DNA of 64,000 nucleotides from Biscogniauxia marginata. Its lineage: Eukaryota; Ascomycota; Sordariomycetes; Xylariales; Xylariaceae. The notes under the pieces are model-generated. The model did not search any database. It worked only from the letters and a program-made list of their open reading frames with translations, and had not been told where the DNA came from. A program made the translations under genes and the position numbers. Each line of letters starts with the position of its first letter. Within the stretch, counting starts at the first letter, position 1. The stretch covers positions 1 through 64,000 of the forward strand of contig MU404212.1 of the NCBI GenBank assembly GCA_022695795.1, given 5' to 3'. Positions 34,504 through 47,015 of the stretch are shown piece after piece.

Positions 34504-36794
34504 ATTGGTACGGCCGTTGCGTCGGGTCTTCTGTAGGATAACTAACTAGGTTCTGGGTCGTGTGTGATCAAGTGTATGATTGGCAAAGGGGGCCGATATC
34601 AGGTCTTATTCTAGTATGGAGACAATATAATGGCGATAGGGTTGGTTGCGATGTCAATTCCATGGGGATGACTCAAACCGATATTTTGGAGTCACGTTGG
34701 CCTCGAAGGACAAGAATTACGTAGCGGCGATTGGTGCGCTGTCGAAAGAATGACTTTGTGGTGCCGGACAAACAGGATGAACGAACTAAGCAAGGTTCAG
34801 GAATGATTGTTTGTGAACTCATTCAATGCACGATAAATTCTTGAAAGACGGTAGGTGATAGGGTTTTACGGTACCTAGGGAGCAGAGCCGGGGCAAACGC
34901 TTGGTTCTTGGGATATTTGATTTCTTTTTTTCTTCTCAGGTCACTGGATGTATTAATAATTAAACTGCTTGCCACAAAGAGGAATAACCACACCATGTAC
35001 GGAGAACATGGGTGGTTACTGTTTCGAAGAGAACGATGATGCAAACGGTTGGATCACAAGCTCCGCCAGGGCCTTAAATCCGTCCATAGGAGCGGGGTCG
35101 CGGGGTCTTTTCCCACGCTAATAACTATCATTGCCACACGTTCGTACGTAGTGGATAAACTACTTTCGCGTTAAGTGCTGCTATACCTAATAAGGTAGTT
35201 GGTAGAAATATGTAGGTATATATATCTACCGATATAAGTGCAAAGCGATTACACCCTTTTACGCCTCGGTAATAAACGAGCTTAGCACTTAATTAAGCGA
35301 GCTTATTATTTAAAAGAGTTATTTAAATATTTAATATATATTATATTTTTTATAATTTCGAAATTAATAATAAAGTTTTTTAATAAAGTTTTTAATTATA
35401 ATTAATTTTATTTAAAAAAAGTTTTTTAAAAATTTATAAATAAATAATATTATATTAAAATTAAAATTAAAATTAAAATTAAAAATTTTTATAAATAATA
35501 AAAAATAAATAAATAAATAAATAAATTTAATTAATATTTATTTTATATTATTTTATATAATATTATAAATAAGCGGGGATAATTTAATAAAGTAGTTTAA
35601 AACTTTTAAATAGTTTAATTAATGATATATAATATACCTACCTAGGAAAGGTATAATATACTTGATCGACATCCCGCTTTAGCCCCACTACCACCCCGCC
35701 GCTATGCACCTCAGCCAGCCCATTTTGCTTATGTTTACCAGCTGGCACTTACGAAACCCCATAGAAATCGCAGTACTAACCCTTCATCCTTGCAACCTTA
35801 TCGTTAAGCATGCACTTTAGATAAGAGCTCTAATAAGGTAAAATGGAACCAATGTGAAGCATGACCTCACCTTAGTAGTCCTAATTTCTTTCTGACCTGG
35901 TAGTTAAGAGTATAATATCAGATATGTTTTCATCGTTTCATTGGGGGGGGGAAGGGGGGTTTCTTCTTCCCTAACTTATCAAGGACCATTGATGAATTTC
36001 ATGTGAAACGAGAAAGTTGAACTAAGGAAATATAGGAAGTAATAAGGGTTTGAGTCACCGGAGTCGCGATCATCAGCAAGAGGTGGGGGTTTGGATGATA
36101 AAGTACCTAGGTACATCCTCTGCCTGGCCTTATTCGTCTACGTACCTGTACATGGATGGTATCCTGCTCACTGGAACTCTCCCTCTAAAGTGGCATGCCT
36201 TTTAGGTAAAGGGTAAGGTACCACCACCATGTCAACCTTACCTAGGACAAAGTTGCAATATGGGATCTTTGATTTTGTCAATTGGCCCCTAGAGTTAAGC
36301 AGCACCCCCGAGGTGATTCAAGCCTTGCGCCTGCAGAAGGCTGCTCTTAAGGCAAGACAGGAGGTAGTACCTTAGTATGTACCTACCTACACTATTAAAA
36401 AATCCGGATCGCCATTTCTGCCCCGCCAAGGTACTTTTACCACCTCACTTGACCTGTCGGCACCTAGCCTACCTACAACTCCTACCCGTCGCAGCCTGCC
36501 TGATTATCTATCTAAGGTTCTGAGGTACCTCCGGCTTACCCAGGTCCACCAAGTACTGCCTAACGGGTGCCTCGATCCATCGATCCATCGCACCCATCCC
36601 ACTCATTCCACCCATTCCACTCATTCTATCCGACACACTCTCTTTTTGCACCACCCCCTCCTCTCCCTCAGCACAAACCTCCATCACGCCGAAAACCCGC
36701 TCGATATTGAGAACATAAATTAAGAACCTTACCCGTCGGTCATCAGGTGATTTGAACCTCTTCGATCCCTTACATCCTGCAACCATCAACCGAG
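34504..36794. other. Intergenic region with an AT-rich island
   Basis: The divergent promoter space between the IFRD gene (-) and the FHA gene (+). Bases about 35,280-35,640 are nearly pure A/T, with an ATTAAA tandem stretch at about 35,455-35,485, probably a RIP relic. G-runs are at 35,942-35,957. ACCTAGGTAC-type motifs occur at about 36,104-36,115, 36,218-36,244 and 36,378-36,392. A CCATCCCACTCATTCCACC-like imperfect repeat at about 36,594-36,625 precedes the FHA gene. No gene is seen. Confidence 0.5.
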
Positions 36795-39503
36795 ATGGCG
36801 GCGGCTCTCGACGCCTTGCCTAATAACCAGCCTGACGGCGAAGGTAAGGCGACAAACAGTTACTACTACCACCACCTACTACTACCACCACCTACTACTA
36901 CCACCACCACCACCACCACCACTGCTGCCATCTGCGCCTTTGCCAATCTTGTCGCTGACATACTGACCATTACCCCTCGTTCTCTAGTTGCCATCATACT
37001 GTCATCACGGAGCGCTTTGCCCGACTCGGCTGCCGTGCCCGAACGACGACTTGTTCTTACTCGCGAGGTCCCTTCCATCCGTGTCGGCCGGGCTTCCAAG
37101 GTCCCCACCAAGGGATTCATCGCCGCCAAGGAAAACGCTTGGTTTGATAGTCCTGTTATGTCACGACAGCATGCCGAGATAATTGCCAATTTCAATACCA
37201 ACCCTAAGGTGATTTTTGCTATTAACTACTTAGCTTCTCGCACTTATGCTAATCGCCACCTGTTTAGACTGTGATGATTCAGGACATTGGATCCCTCCAC
37301 GGCACCTTTCACACTCCGAACGACGGTCTCAAGAGGGAGACGAGACTAGAGCCTCAGAAGCCGGTCAAGCTAGCCACTGGTGATATTCTTCGCTTCGGAA
37401 TTGATATTTTTAGAAGTAAGGAGACATTCCCGCCTTGCTCTGTCGACTTTCTCATGGAGGAGAAAACACAACCGTAAGTTTATCACCTCGTGCTGGGGGC
37501 TGCGGGCACTGACACTCACCAGGCCGACCACATCTTCTAAGGGGACCTTCTCCGTCCCGGACGACATTGATGAAGATGATATGGATTACATGAGTGAGAT
37601 AAGCGAGAGCGATATGGTTTTTGACGTCCAGCCCGATGGCCGTGTGCTTATCCCTCATTCTTCCCCTCAAGCCCCCTCTCGTGTCGCATCTCGTCATACC
37701 CTGTCCATCGATTTAACCGGAGAGGACACGGGACCGTCGAACGCTCCAAACCCTGTTTGTAACGGGCCGGTTTCCAACAAGTCCGACTTCATCGACTTGA
37801 CTTCAGAGCCTGACCAAGACCCCGATCCGGTACTGGATGCGTCCACCCCGAATCCCCCTGTCCGCCGAGTGGCCCAGCGTGCACCTGCTATTATGCCACC
37901 GACTACACGAGTCGGTGATAGCGACCTGGGTATGCAACAACCTGACCTCAGTTTCGAAACTGACTCCACTTCGGATCGAGATGAGGTCGGCTTCCGTGTC
38001 GACTTCGGCGATGAAAGCGATAATGAGGAACTTTTGAGAATTGCTAGTTCGGACTTTGGTTCTCCGGCATCGGAAGACTCTGACATGGGCGATTCTGACG
38101 ACAACGAAAATGATCGTCATGAGCCTACCTTGTCTGAATTCGGCGACGAACTTGCTGACGCGCTTGATGCCTTTGAAGAAGCCGAAGATAGTATGTCTAT
38201 ATGTCTTGTCTCGACGCATGTGTCTCCGACTAATCAGCGTGGCTCCTCTTTAGGTCTCAATAAGACACCTTACTACGAAGATAGCGAATCTTCCTCGGGC
38301 GATGACGTTCATGATACGATGTTGGACTCACCTCCATCCAAATCCACACCTTCGACTTCTAGCAAACCGACTGTTCATAGTTTCAATACCCAGAATAGCG
38401 TCCCTTCCAGGTTTGCCAAAAGTTCCCCTTCTCCGTCGAGTCTGTTTGCTCCCGCGTCCTTTTCAGCATCGATTGCCTCGTCTGTTCCTCAAGCCAGACA
38501 GCCGAGCCCATCTGATGCCGCCATGTTTAAGAGCCGACCCATCCTCAATCGACCGCCAAGTATCTCTAGGGCTCAAGCTCTCGGTGAGAAAACTGGCAAG
38601 TTTGAGTATTTTGCCGCTAGAGAGAACAACCGTGCTGCCATGAGTCACCATGAAGCTGCAGTCCCGGTTTCGAGTGTTAGGAAGACTTTGCAGCCTGACA
38701 CATCCGGTCCATCCAAAAACTACCCTGCGGAGGCTGGAGAGCCGCAGCCTACAAGTACTTCGGCACCCCCTGAAGTCTCTACATCTGACACTACTTCGGA
38801 AGTCCAAGACAACACGGCCCCTGTCAGTCTTAGGGCCTCTAGTTCTACTCAAGACTCAGCCTGGTCGGCTTCGGGAGAGAGGTTCATCAACAATCCTCGT
38901 ACTGACGAACTCCCTCCTCTCTCCACAGATAGGGCCCACAGCCCTGACCTCGACATGACTAGTGCATACACCTTTCAACAGAGCAAGCTAGCGACAGAGG
39001 CCAGGGCTCGTCAGGGTATCCGACGGCTTCCAATCCAAGACTTGCTAGCACAGGAGCCAAAAGATCCGTCTACGGAAGGCCCCGCTCCCGGCGACTCTAA
39101 GCTTCCCCGGCTTTATGAAATGGAGAGATCTCCCGCAGGCACGAAGCGTTCTTTTGAGGACGCTTTCGATGGTAACGAGGAACCTATTGCCGAAGATGTT
39201 TCACACAAGCGCTGGGACGGAAGAAAAGTGAGATTCGGACCACCAGCTGGTTTTACTACTCAATCATTGACTCCTTCTCATCCTACTCGCGGTGACGTAC
39301 CCGTACAAGAGGCCGTTAGTTCAAACTTACTAAGCACATCTAATCCTACGGGCGAGTCGCAGGAGGCTGTTGTTATCTCCGCCCAAAAGACTGATCGACC
39401 ATCGAAAAGACTACGGCTCGCAAAAGCTGCAGCCTATGTCAGTTGTGCCGCCCTCGGAGGTGCTGCCGCATTCTCCGTCCTCGTTAGCACGGCTCCTTTC
39501 TAA
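36795..39503 (+). CDS. Tail-anchored FHA-domain protein
   Basis: Exons 36795-36843, 36988-37208, 37268-37473 and 37523-39503. All joins keep the frame and restore the FHA fold. A fourth intron at 38191-38253 (GTATGT, ACTAATC, TTTAG; 63 nt, no stop) is likely, giving about 797 aa when spliced or 818 aa when retained. The FHA domain spans about 17-150: GR (50-51), SRQHAE (75-80) and GSLHGT (98-103) are the phosphothreonine-binding loop residues. The next ~600 residues are acidic/Ser-rich and disordered. The last ~25 residues (KRLRLAKAAAYVSCAALGG...) form a single hydrophobic helix after a basic patch and end almost at the terminus, the layout of a tail-anchored membrane protein. FHA plus tail anchor recalls SLMAP/Far10/PRO45 of STRIPAK, but I see no long coiled coil, so orthology is uncertain. 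Intron 1 holds TACCACCACC repeats. Confidence 0.85.
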
Positions 39504-42500
39504 CCATCGTATGGCCATGACATGTCTGGGAGTGCTGTGTTATGCGCCAGTTTGCATCGATCATTACGAGGAATTTTATATGTCATGAGCAGGCATAGGC
39601 GGAAATGGCGTCACCGGTTTATTTGTTTCGGATGAGGGATAATGAGGGTCGGACGTTGTCGTTATATCTTAGGTTATGGTCACCGGAATGGAGAAAGAAC
39701 CCGGTAATCTGACACCAGGCCTCGAGAACGTAGCTTTGGCTATGTCGCGGTGACGGCTTTTCTAAATGACAGATGTTCTATCAATGCTTTCCGATTTACT
39801 TTTGGTTCCGTTGCATAACGGTTTAGTTTCCGGAATGATGGTTTGGTCTGCTACGGATGGAGGAGTTGACGATTGGTAGGCAGACAGAGTAATGAATTGG
39901 CCCCGGTTTTAAATCGTTTTCGGAACAATGAAAGATCCTGCACATCTGCGGTTCCTTGTCAATCCTCTCCTAGTGTGGCATTGTAAAACATTTGCGTTCC
40001 AGGTGTTCCAGGTGAAATTTATCTATATTGAAACGAGACAACTTAAGTAGGTACCTAATCATTGTGAATATGGATCGACGGATATGGGAAGCGAAATGGG
40101 AGTACGGTAGTATATATGCCAGTGTCTCGATTTTGGGAGAATAGGAGCTAGGAGTTGGAAGTGGACATGAGACATGATAAATAGAGATATTTATTATCTT
40201 GATGCTAAAGGTTTTCTTATTCTTCTTCTCCTTCGGTGAGATAATTCCGTATCGTGGGTTTTTACCTTTTCTATGCAACGCATTTAATTACAGGTAGCTG
40301 AATATTTTTGCTATATTCTTTAATCAGGTTCCATACCCGTTTATTCCTAGGCCGAATTAGTGATGCCATTGTCGCTTCACTTTAAAAGCACCTCGCAGTT
40401 TTCCTTTCTTCTCTTTTTAATTATTGGTTTTATAGTAATTACATCGGTGCATACCTATGTATATGCATTCACTTGTCTATTACGCTCGCTGTATTATTCG
40501 CGGAGCATCTCTCGTTCTATAGCTTCTCCTTTGATATTTCACTGAAGCCATAAATAGGCTGTGATATATATATATCAAGACACTAGCCTCGTTCATGGTC
40601 TTGGTTGTGTTAAGTTGTAGATTAAAGTATTACTATTTTATTACGGCTTTGTCTAAGGCTGTTGTCTCTGATATATGTAATATAGTCGTTTGTCTTGGAA
40701 GATACTATCTCGTCTTGAGTTGTGATGGCCTCCTTCCTTGGTAATATAACAAATAGATGGAGGAGCAAACTCTGGGGGACACTGGTTCTGTCATTATTCG
40801 GACCTTAGAGGAGTTTACAAACTAATTTGATGCGTGAAGAGAACTAGAACTAGGGATACATGGCCAGCAGTCTTCTTACACATAAAACAATTCCGTTCTT
40901 CCCATGCAGGCTTGTAGGTGCCTGTGTTTCTCTTCATCGCTTGCTGGTTTGACTGGTACAGGCCACGATAGTCCTTAGGTGAGAGACTCCTTGACAGAAT
41001 CCGATCTGATCTATGGTTTAAAAAAAAAAGAATGGGCCAGGAGAAAACGGGGGATTGTGGCTGGTTTGGCGATGGCTAGCGTGGTGGTGCGGTTCTCAAG
41101 CAGGTGGACTGATTGGAGTAAGTAAGTGATCTCAAGGGCGCCTGTGTTGTAGTTGGCATAGTATTAATTGGATAACTAAAACGAATGGAGCGGGTGGTAG
41201 TGATTGTTCTTTTGACTTGTAACGTCTTTTGCAGTAATACATTTAAAGTTCTCGTTTGAGGTATGCATATATTTCCTGTACCGCTGTTAAAACAATAAAT
41301 AGCTACGTGCATGGTGGGACTTATTTTTCTTTCTATCAGCTAATTATGTACATCCAGTCATACTGGGAAAGCAAGAAAGCCATAGACGGTAGACTTGACG
41401 TCTGAACTTATGGGAGGGGGGGGGGGGGATAGAGGGTTTCACACCGAAGTAGTTTGAGGACTGAAGAGTCGTGATGAGATGTAGAACCTAGGTAGTTAGG
41501 TACGCAGGAGAGGATAGCTTCCTGTAGGGATATTACATGGCGTAGAAGATAAATAATACTTTCCTGGTATTCTTGTAAATGGACTGTTTAGGGACTGATG
41601 ATGTTATAGGAATGCTCTAAGAGACCTAGTTGTGAAGGCGTCCTCGAGTATTGCTCCGAGGAGTTCGGCTACTGGGAGCGGGCTGTTTGGTACGGATTGG
41701 GATCTTGCTATAATGTGAGTATTGGTCGCCGTGACACCTACTAAGGGATCAACAGTGATGAGATTATTGCACTAGGGCCCACAGGTGGACACTGACACGG
41801 ACTGTACTCTGGATAAAGCGGACAAGATTATAATGAGTATATAGCCTTTCTTCAAACTAAGCCGGCAGATAGGAAGGCTAATGGGCTTTCATTTAACTTT
41901 GTTGAATACTCTTCCATGGCGAACATTCTCGATACATTTCGAAGCGCTAGGCTGTCTAGGTCCCCTGTAATATATATATTGGTGATAGGTCTTTGACGGT
42001 AGTATGTCGAGTATAATTCTCACATAAGCAAGCTAGACTGTTCAATAGTGAGTGGAGAACTATGGATCTCTGTTGTTCATTGCTGGAAGAGCGCTATACG
42101 ATCGAAGGTAAATATCTTCATATCTAGCACTAGGTATCATGTGCCAATCTCGCTAGGTTTAATCAGAGACGGTATTGGTATAGAATCTAAACTTTGTACT
42201 AAAAAACATTAATGTTCATTGCTTTTATTACGTGAGCATCTATGTACCAGATTGAAGCTCGCGTTTCCTGCGTAATTGTTCAGGAGTTTATAGCCACATG
42301 TGAGGGAGTTTGATTGACGACGGATATAGCTGGATACTTTGTCCAAGCGTAAACTTCTGGTATCGTTATTCTGTGTATGACATGTCAATTTTGGCCCTGA
42401 ATCATTGATGTTAATAAATATGTATCTTGTGAAAAGCAAGGGACTTCAGATATTGAGTAATTTCTACTGTCTAGAATGCATTAAAGCGAAGTTATATGCG

Positions 42501-45249
42501 CAACTTATTCGCTGGCGTTAACAAGGGCGTGTTGACTATATTTATATTTAGACGATTGTCCACCACGAAATATATCGAGAAAAGCTAGGCAATAGACGAT
42601 GTTGCCTCGAATATAGTTGTTACCACATTTTCTAGCCCAAGAATTCTTTACCGACAAGGAAACCTATGCCGACTTAGCAGCTGTTTTAGGGGTTTTCCTT
42701 GACATAGGCCCGTTTTTTATCCTATGTTAGTGCCTTTAAGATGGGTATACGACCAGCAGAGGTAGATGATCTATCGGAATGATCTCTCCCAATTTTCTGA
42801 TAGCGTGACCAAGGGATATGTGACCAACATTTAGGCCTAAGCACTTGGTCAGGAGACCAAGGCCAAACTAAGAATGGTAGGACTATAGACCCCGGCGATT
42901 TCTCTTCTTATCAGAATCTCCTTGGCTGTGACAGTATGTTCTAGTCCACGAGAGAAATGGCCTTACAGGTTAAAGAAAGTGAGGTATTTGTGAAAGATTG
43001 GTAGCCTGAGTCTCGTGGTCGAAATCTCACCATCGTCAAGCGGTCTGAGCCGGCCGACAACTTTTGCCGAGTCTTGTGTCAGCGGCTTCTCGGCCGAATA
43101 ACATAGTCGGGAGAGTAAAACGGAATCATGGGACAAGAAACTTGAGTTCACGATGGCTTCAAGGGACGATATGTTCGGCATATGTTCCCCTCTTGACACG
43201 TTGTGGATAGACGTTACGTACTGGGGTCACCCCCAGTGGAAAGGAGAAGGCATGAATTGCCGACGAACGTACGCAAAATTAGAAATTTGATTGTCATTCT
43301 GTCAGCGTGATCGTGCTTGGCGAATAGGCCGAAGAGTTCAGGGAGTACGGCAGCGAGGGGACAGGGAGAATGGGGGTCAGCAGAGAGGAAGTAAGACCGA
43401 GATCAAGAGTCAGATAGGAGTTTTGCTTCTCTACTGCTGAGCACCAGCGATCATCGAGGATATCATGAAAACGTAATGATGCCTTCACTTTATCGGTGAG
43501 AGCTAGATTCCTGATAGGATTGGATGAAGAATATGGAGTGGGCAACGTCTTGAGCGAAGTCACACCCGTAACTCATGTTTAATTAACCAATGAACAATGT
43601 TCGTTTCCGGAGCCTTGCATGACCTCCAAAAAGTCCAATAGTTGGGAACGCCGAAGTCTTTGCTTTTGTCGTTCATTGATCTGGTTGAACTTCACAGACC
43701 GCCTCAGAGCCTGAGGATTTTGTGGCCCGGAAGACGTCATTCGCACGACAGCACGACATCTGAAGTGATCTGGACAATAGGAAGTACAATAAACGGGGCG
43801 AAGAAAGAATGGTTCAGGGTAGCTAGCCCCTTGGATTCGAGCTGCAGATCTCTGGATCGGAACGATATCTACGTAGTGGTTCCAAGAGAGGCTATGCGCT
43901 CTTCAAGCTCAGCCGGCCCGATCGTCGGAATGTAATAGAATGTAGCGTACACGTAGACACGGAACGACAAACAGTTAGCCAGGCTATAAGGAATCCCTGG
44001 CACTAAAACAGACGAAATGAAGTTGGTTTTGACAAGGAAGCGGTCTCACAAGGCAAAAGGGCACGTTGCATGGATGCACAAACCTGCCTGTCGGCTCACT
44101 AGAACATATGACATACCTGATGACTGGAATGGTATGATGGAGTTATGTCCATTAGATCTGAAAGTCGAGGAGAGAATATCATCTCTAGTATTACCTGGTG
44201 TACCGGCCGCGCGTCAAGATTGTATATTAAACGATTTATCGGCCGGAGTCCGGGTTGATCAGCAGAAACGTCGAGACGATGCTGCCCAAGGAAACATGAG
44301 ACCGTTTCTAGCGAGGGCGGGCCTAGATACCGCTTCATTATTGTACTCCGAGTTTGAAGCTGTTTGCCGGGACAAGTGCAGAGCACAAGGTAGCATGAAA
44401 GCCCAGGCACCGAGAGCCTTGACACCACTTTCGTCCTGAAATTGAACAGGTACCATTCTTCTGTGGCTCAGAATGATATGACGGGCAACGTGTTTCACCC
44501 TATATGGTTGATTGAGATAACTCGTGGCATAGGGTATGACTTCCTGCAATTAGCCGTTAGCCACTGTCGGACTCGAGGATAGTTGGGAGAGTATTCCACA
44601 AGGGTATACGCAGAATCTGTGAAACCTAGCTCTGCTCCAAACACTAGTGTCAGATATTGCTCAACGCTGTCGATGTATTGGAAGGACGCGAAGACTACTA
44701 GATGCAGTCCGCGTACTAGAGGCCGGCTGTAGGGTACATGGCCGGAGTATAAATTTCAACCTCAGATTTGGGGGCTGCTGCTTGTTTAATAGAATTTAAG
44801 CCAAGGACTCGAATAGAGTATGGGTGTGGCCCGACGTAGGTGACAGGGAGATGGACTATATCATGGGCTGCAATTCGGTAGCCGAATTATGCTAGGACAT
44901 CGAGTGCCTATAGTTGCCTCGTTTATTATAACTCAAGGCAACTATAAAGAGCCTCATGCTGATCAATCATCTAACTAATTTCCCACAGTAGCGTGTTGTA
45001 ACTGACCACGGGTGGTGAGAAGTACAGATTCTTCCAGGCGGTGAGCCTAACGTAACTCGGGAGATGATCTAGGTTGAACAAAACATCGTAGGGTCATTGA
45101 TATGTCTAGCGGTTATGCTACTCGACATGTGTATATAAAGGCGACATTTTGTCCCGTGGATTCCAAGCCTCGTTTCCCAACAGCAACCAACGGAAGATAC
45201 TTGCCTAGCCCACCAAGAGAGCTACTCAGCGTCACTTTCAGATTTCATC
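39504..45249. other. 5.7-kb stretch without a convincing gene
   Basis: Composition is normal to mildly AT-rich, with no long coding frame and no motif I recognise. Features seen: a TATATATA run at about 40,564-40,573, a G-run at about 41,415-41,428, and scattered ACCTAGGTAG motifs (about 41,487). Short frames around 43,000-43,560 (-) and an ATG frame of 140 codons at 44,017-44,439 (+) are the only candidates, and none shows a domain or splice support. Bases 45,133-45,139 (GTATATAAAG) look like the TATA box of the small gene that follows. Non-coding transcripts cannot be excluded. Confidence 0.5.
45134..45138 (+). promoter_or_regulatory. Probable TATA box of the small zinc-ribbon gene
   Basis: TATAAA sits within GTGTATATAAAGGCG about 115 bases before the ATG at 45,250, followed by a CA-rich leader (CCCAACAGCAACCAACGG). 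Spacing fits a fungal TATA promoter with a short 5' UTR. Confidence 0.45.
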
Positions 45250-45626
45250 ATGTCTCAGGAATATTCAGAGGGTAGCATGCATACCATGACGGAGGACCCG
45301 TATGAATACAGTGATGACTACGTATTCAGCATCAGAGGCGATACGTGGGACACGTGTCCCACATGCCGTGGTAGCTACTGCAGAGAGTAAGAGAGCCCCG
45401 ATATCAACCACGTTTTTGTTACTGAAATAGTGTTTCTAGCCAACCTGTATGCCCAATTTGCAATGGCACCAAGACTGTTATGGTCTCTAGCGTGCAACGT
45501 GAGGGTCAGGCCGTAGCTAGTGGTTCTGATTCGAGACGGGACCCTCAGAAAAAGAAGGATAGGAAGGACTCTTCAAAGAGAGACAAGGCAGATTCTTCCA
45601 TGACTTCGCAAAGGTCCGGGCGTTAA
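45250..45626 (+). CDS. Small two-exon protein with paired CxxC (zinc-ribbon-like) motifs, 107 aa
   Basis: Exon 45250-45386, intron 45387-45439 (donor GTAAGA, acceptor TTTCTAG, 53 nt), exon 45440-45626. The frame closes exactly (324 nt). Neither exon alone is long, so the gene is easily missed. After an acidic N-terminus, the sequence has CPTCRG (about 36-41), a further Cys (about 44), then PVCPICNGTK (about 48-57). Two CxxC pairs with trailing Gly resemble the CxxCxG modules of DnaJ-type zinc centres or a small treble-clef/ribbon. The rest is a charged, Lys/Asp/Ser-rich tail (KKKDRKDSSKRDK). No signal peptide or membrane segment. A TATA box and CA-rich leader precede it. Function unknown; a protein- or RNA-contact role through one zinc site is an inference. 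Confidence 0.65.
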
Positions 45627-47015
45627 GGAGAAACTTGACACCCTATGACATTGGCTCTTCGAGCTGGCTCAAGTCGATGGTCCTCCCCAATTGCTGGCCA
45701 ATCTTCGGGGATGCTGGCTGCTATTGGTTATCGTATGATGGGAAACACGTATGGAAGTAGCGCAATATCTGGTCTGACGGAGTTCATGTAAGATGTTTGA
45801 TCTTGCAGGATTATGAGATCTTGTGGTGGAGTTCAATGGTTGTTCGGATCGGGAAATTTTCATGCCAACTTCAGTATGCTGTACTTGAGGAATATTGGCC
45901 TTGCGTAAGGTCGGTAGCGAAATGAGAAACAAATGCTTCCAATAATTTCGTGCTGCATTCTCCTAGACCCCGACGGGGTGCATTCCACGGTGGCACTTAA
46001 TCAACAGATTTAAGTCCGGTGTCGAGCATATCCCAATCCCTGCTGTATGCCTGAACTAACCTGGCCTGGCGGTCATTGGCGGAAAGCCTCGATTTGGAGG
46101 CAGTTCCGATTGTTAACCCACGATCTGCGGAACCGGCCAGGAGCAAGGCACTTGAAGACCATCGTCGGATGCAGCAGCCCATACTCGAGCGTACGCTGTG
46201 CTATAGACAGTCTGGAGATTGGGGCATCTCAGGGGCCACAGACCAATGGCGGGAGTTGGGAATGCTGGACGGCCGTATTCATGCAAGAGTAGTGCAACTT
46301 ATAGAATCGTCCGATGCAACCTTCGACGCGGGAAACCGCTTCGTGAATGCTCCCCAAAGGCTTCAACGAGTATCCCGACAGACCGGCCCCAAAAAGAGTT
46401 CCTAAATACCAGACAAGGGCTTCGTGATCCGCCTTCGATATGGTCTAATGTGATGCTATTTCCAAGGGGACCTCGCCCACAGAAAAAGAGCCAGAAAAAG
46501 CAAAGGACCCGAGTTCGCTAGTAGTCTTAGTAATGTATAGAATCGGGAATATAGATACCTCAGAGCGGCGGGCCAAACAGTAAAACAGTAATGCCGGGAT
46601 TCATTAGATACGGAATAGGGGTATGGCTTCTAAGGAAGTTGGTGAAGAACGACAGAGAGACGGATAAGGCCAGGGAATGCCTACCTAAGCAAATACCTCC
46701 TCAATGGAGGCATGCAATGCGCGAAACTAGTATATGAAATTAACAGGTAAGAAATAAAGGATCAAGGTTACCGCCCCTACTTCGTACCTAATGTATGATA
46801 TTAGCATACCTCTTTATTGCATATCGCTTCTAGAGCTGATACCGCCTGGAGCTATCGTGGGGCTGATTTTCAATTGTAAAGCTTCGTCTCTACTACACAT
46901 TATTTCCGATCCCCATTAAGAAACCTAGGCATTTATTTCACCTGCTCGGCCTGGAGTCCGCCTCGCTCACTTCATCACATAATCTATCTGTAATGGCAAT
47001 TGCTTCGTAGCCATC
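45627..47015. other. Upstream region of LST8; possible coding remnant
   Basis: An open stretch at about 46,055-46,405 (+) has a balanced, hydrophilic composition (for example SGDWGISGATDQWRELGMLDGR) but no ATG of its own and no identified splice partner; it may be a gene relic or an exon of an unseen gene. The last ~150 bases before 47,016 are the promoter and leader of LST8. Nothing else is seen. Confidence 0.35.

Noticed and set aside
42963..43563. Two minus-strand frames as exons of one gene
   Set aside because: Both begin at GTG and I could not find a donor/acceptor pair joining them.
44017..44439. 140-codon ATG frame as a gene
   Set aside because: No domain, no splice or promoter support, and a competing frame of similar length on the other strand; left as unassigned.
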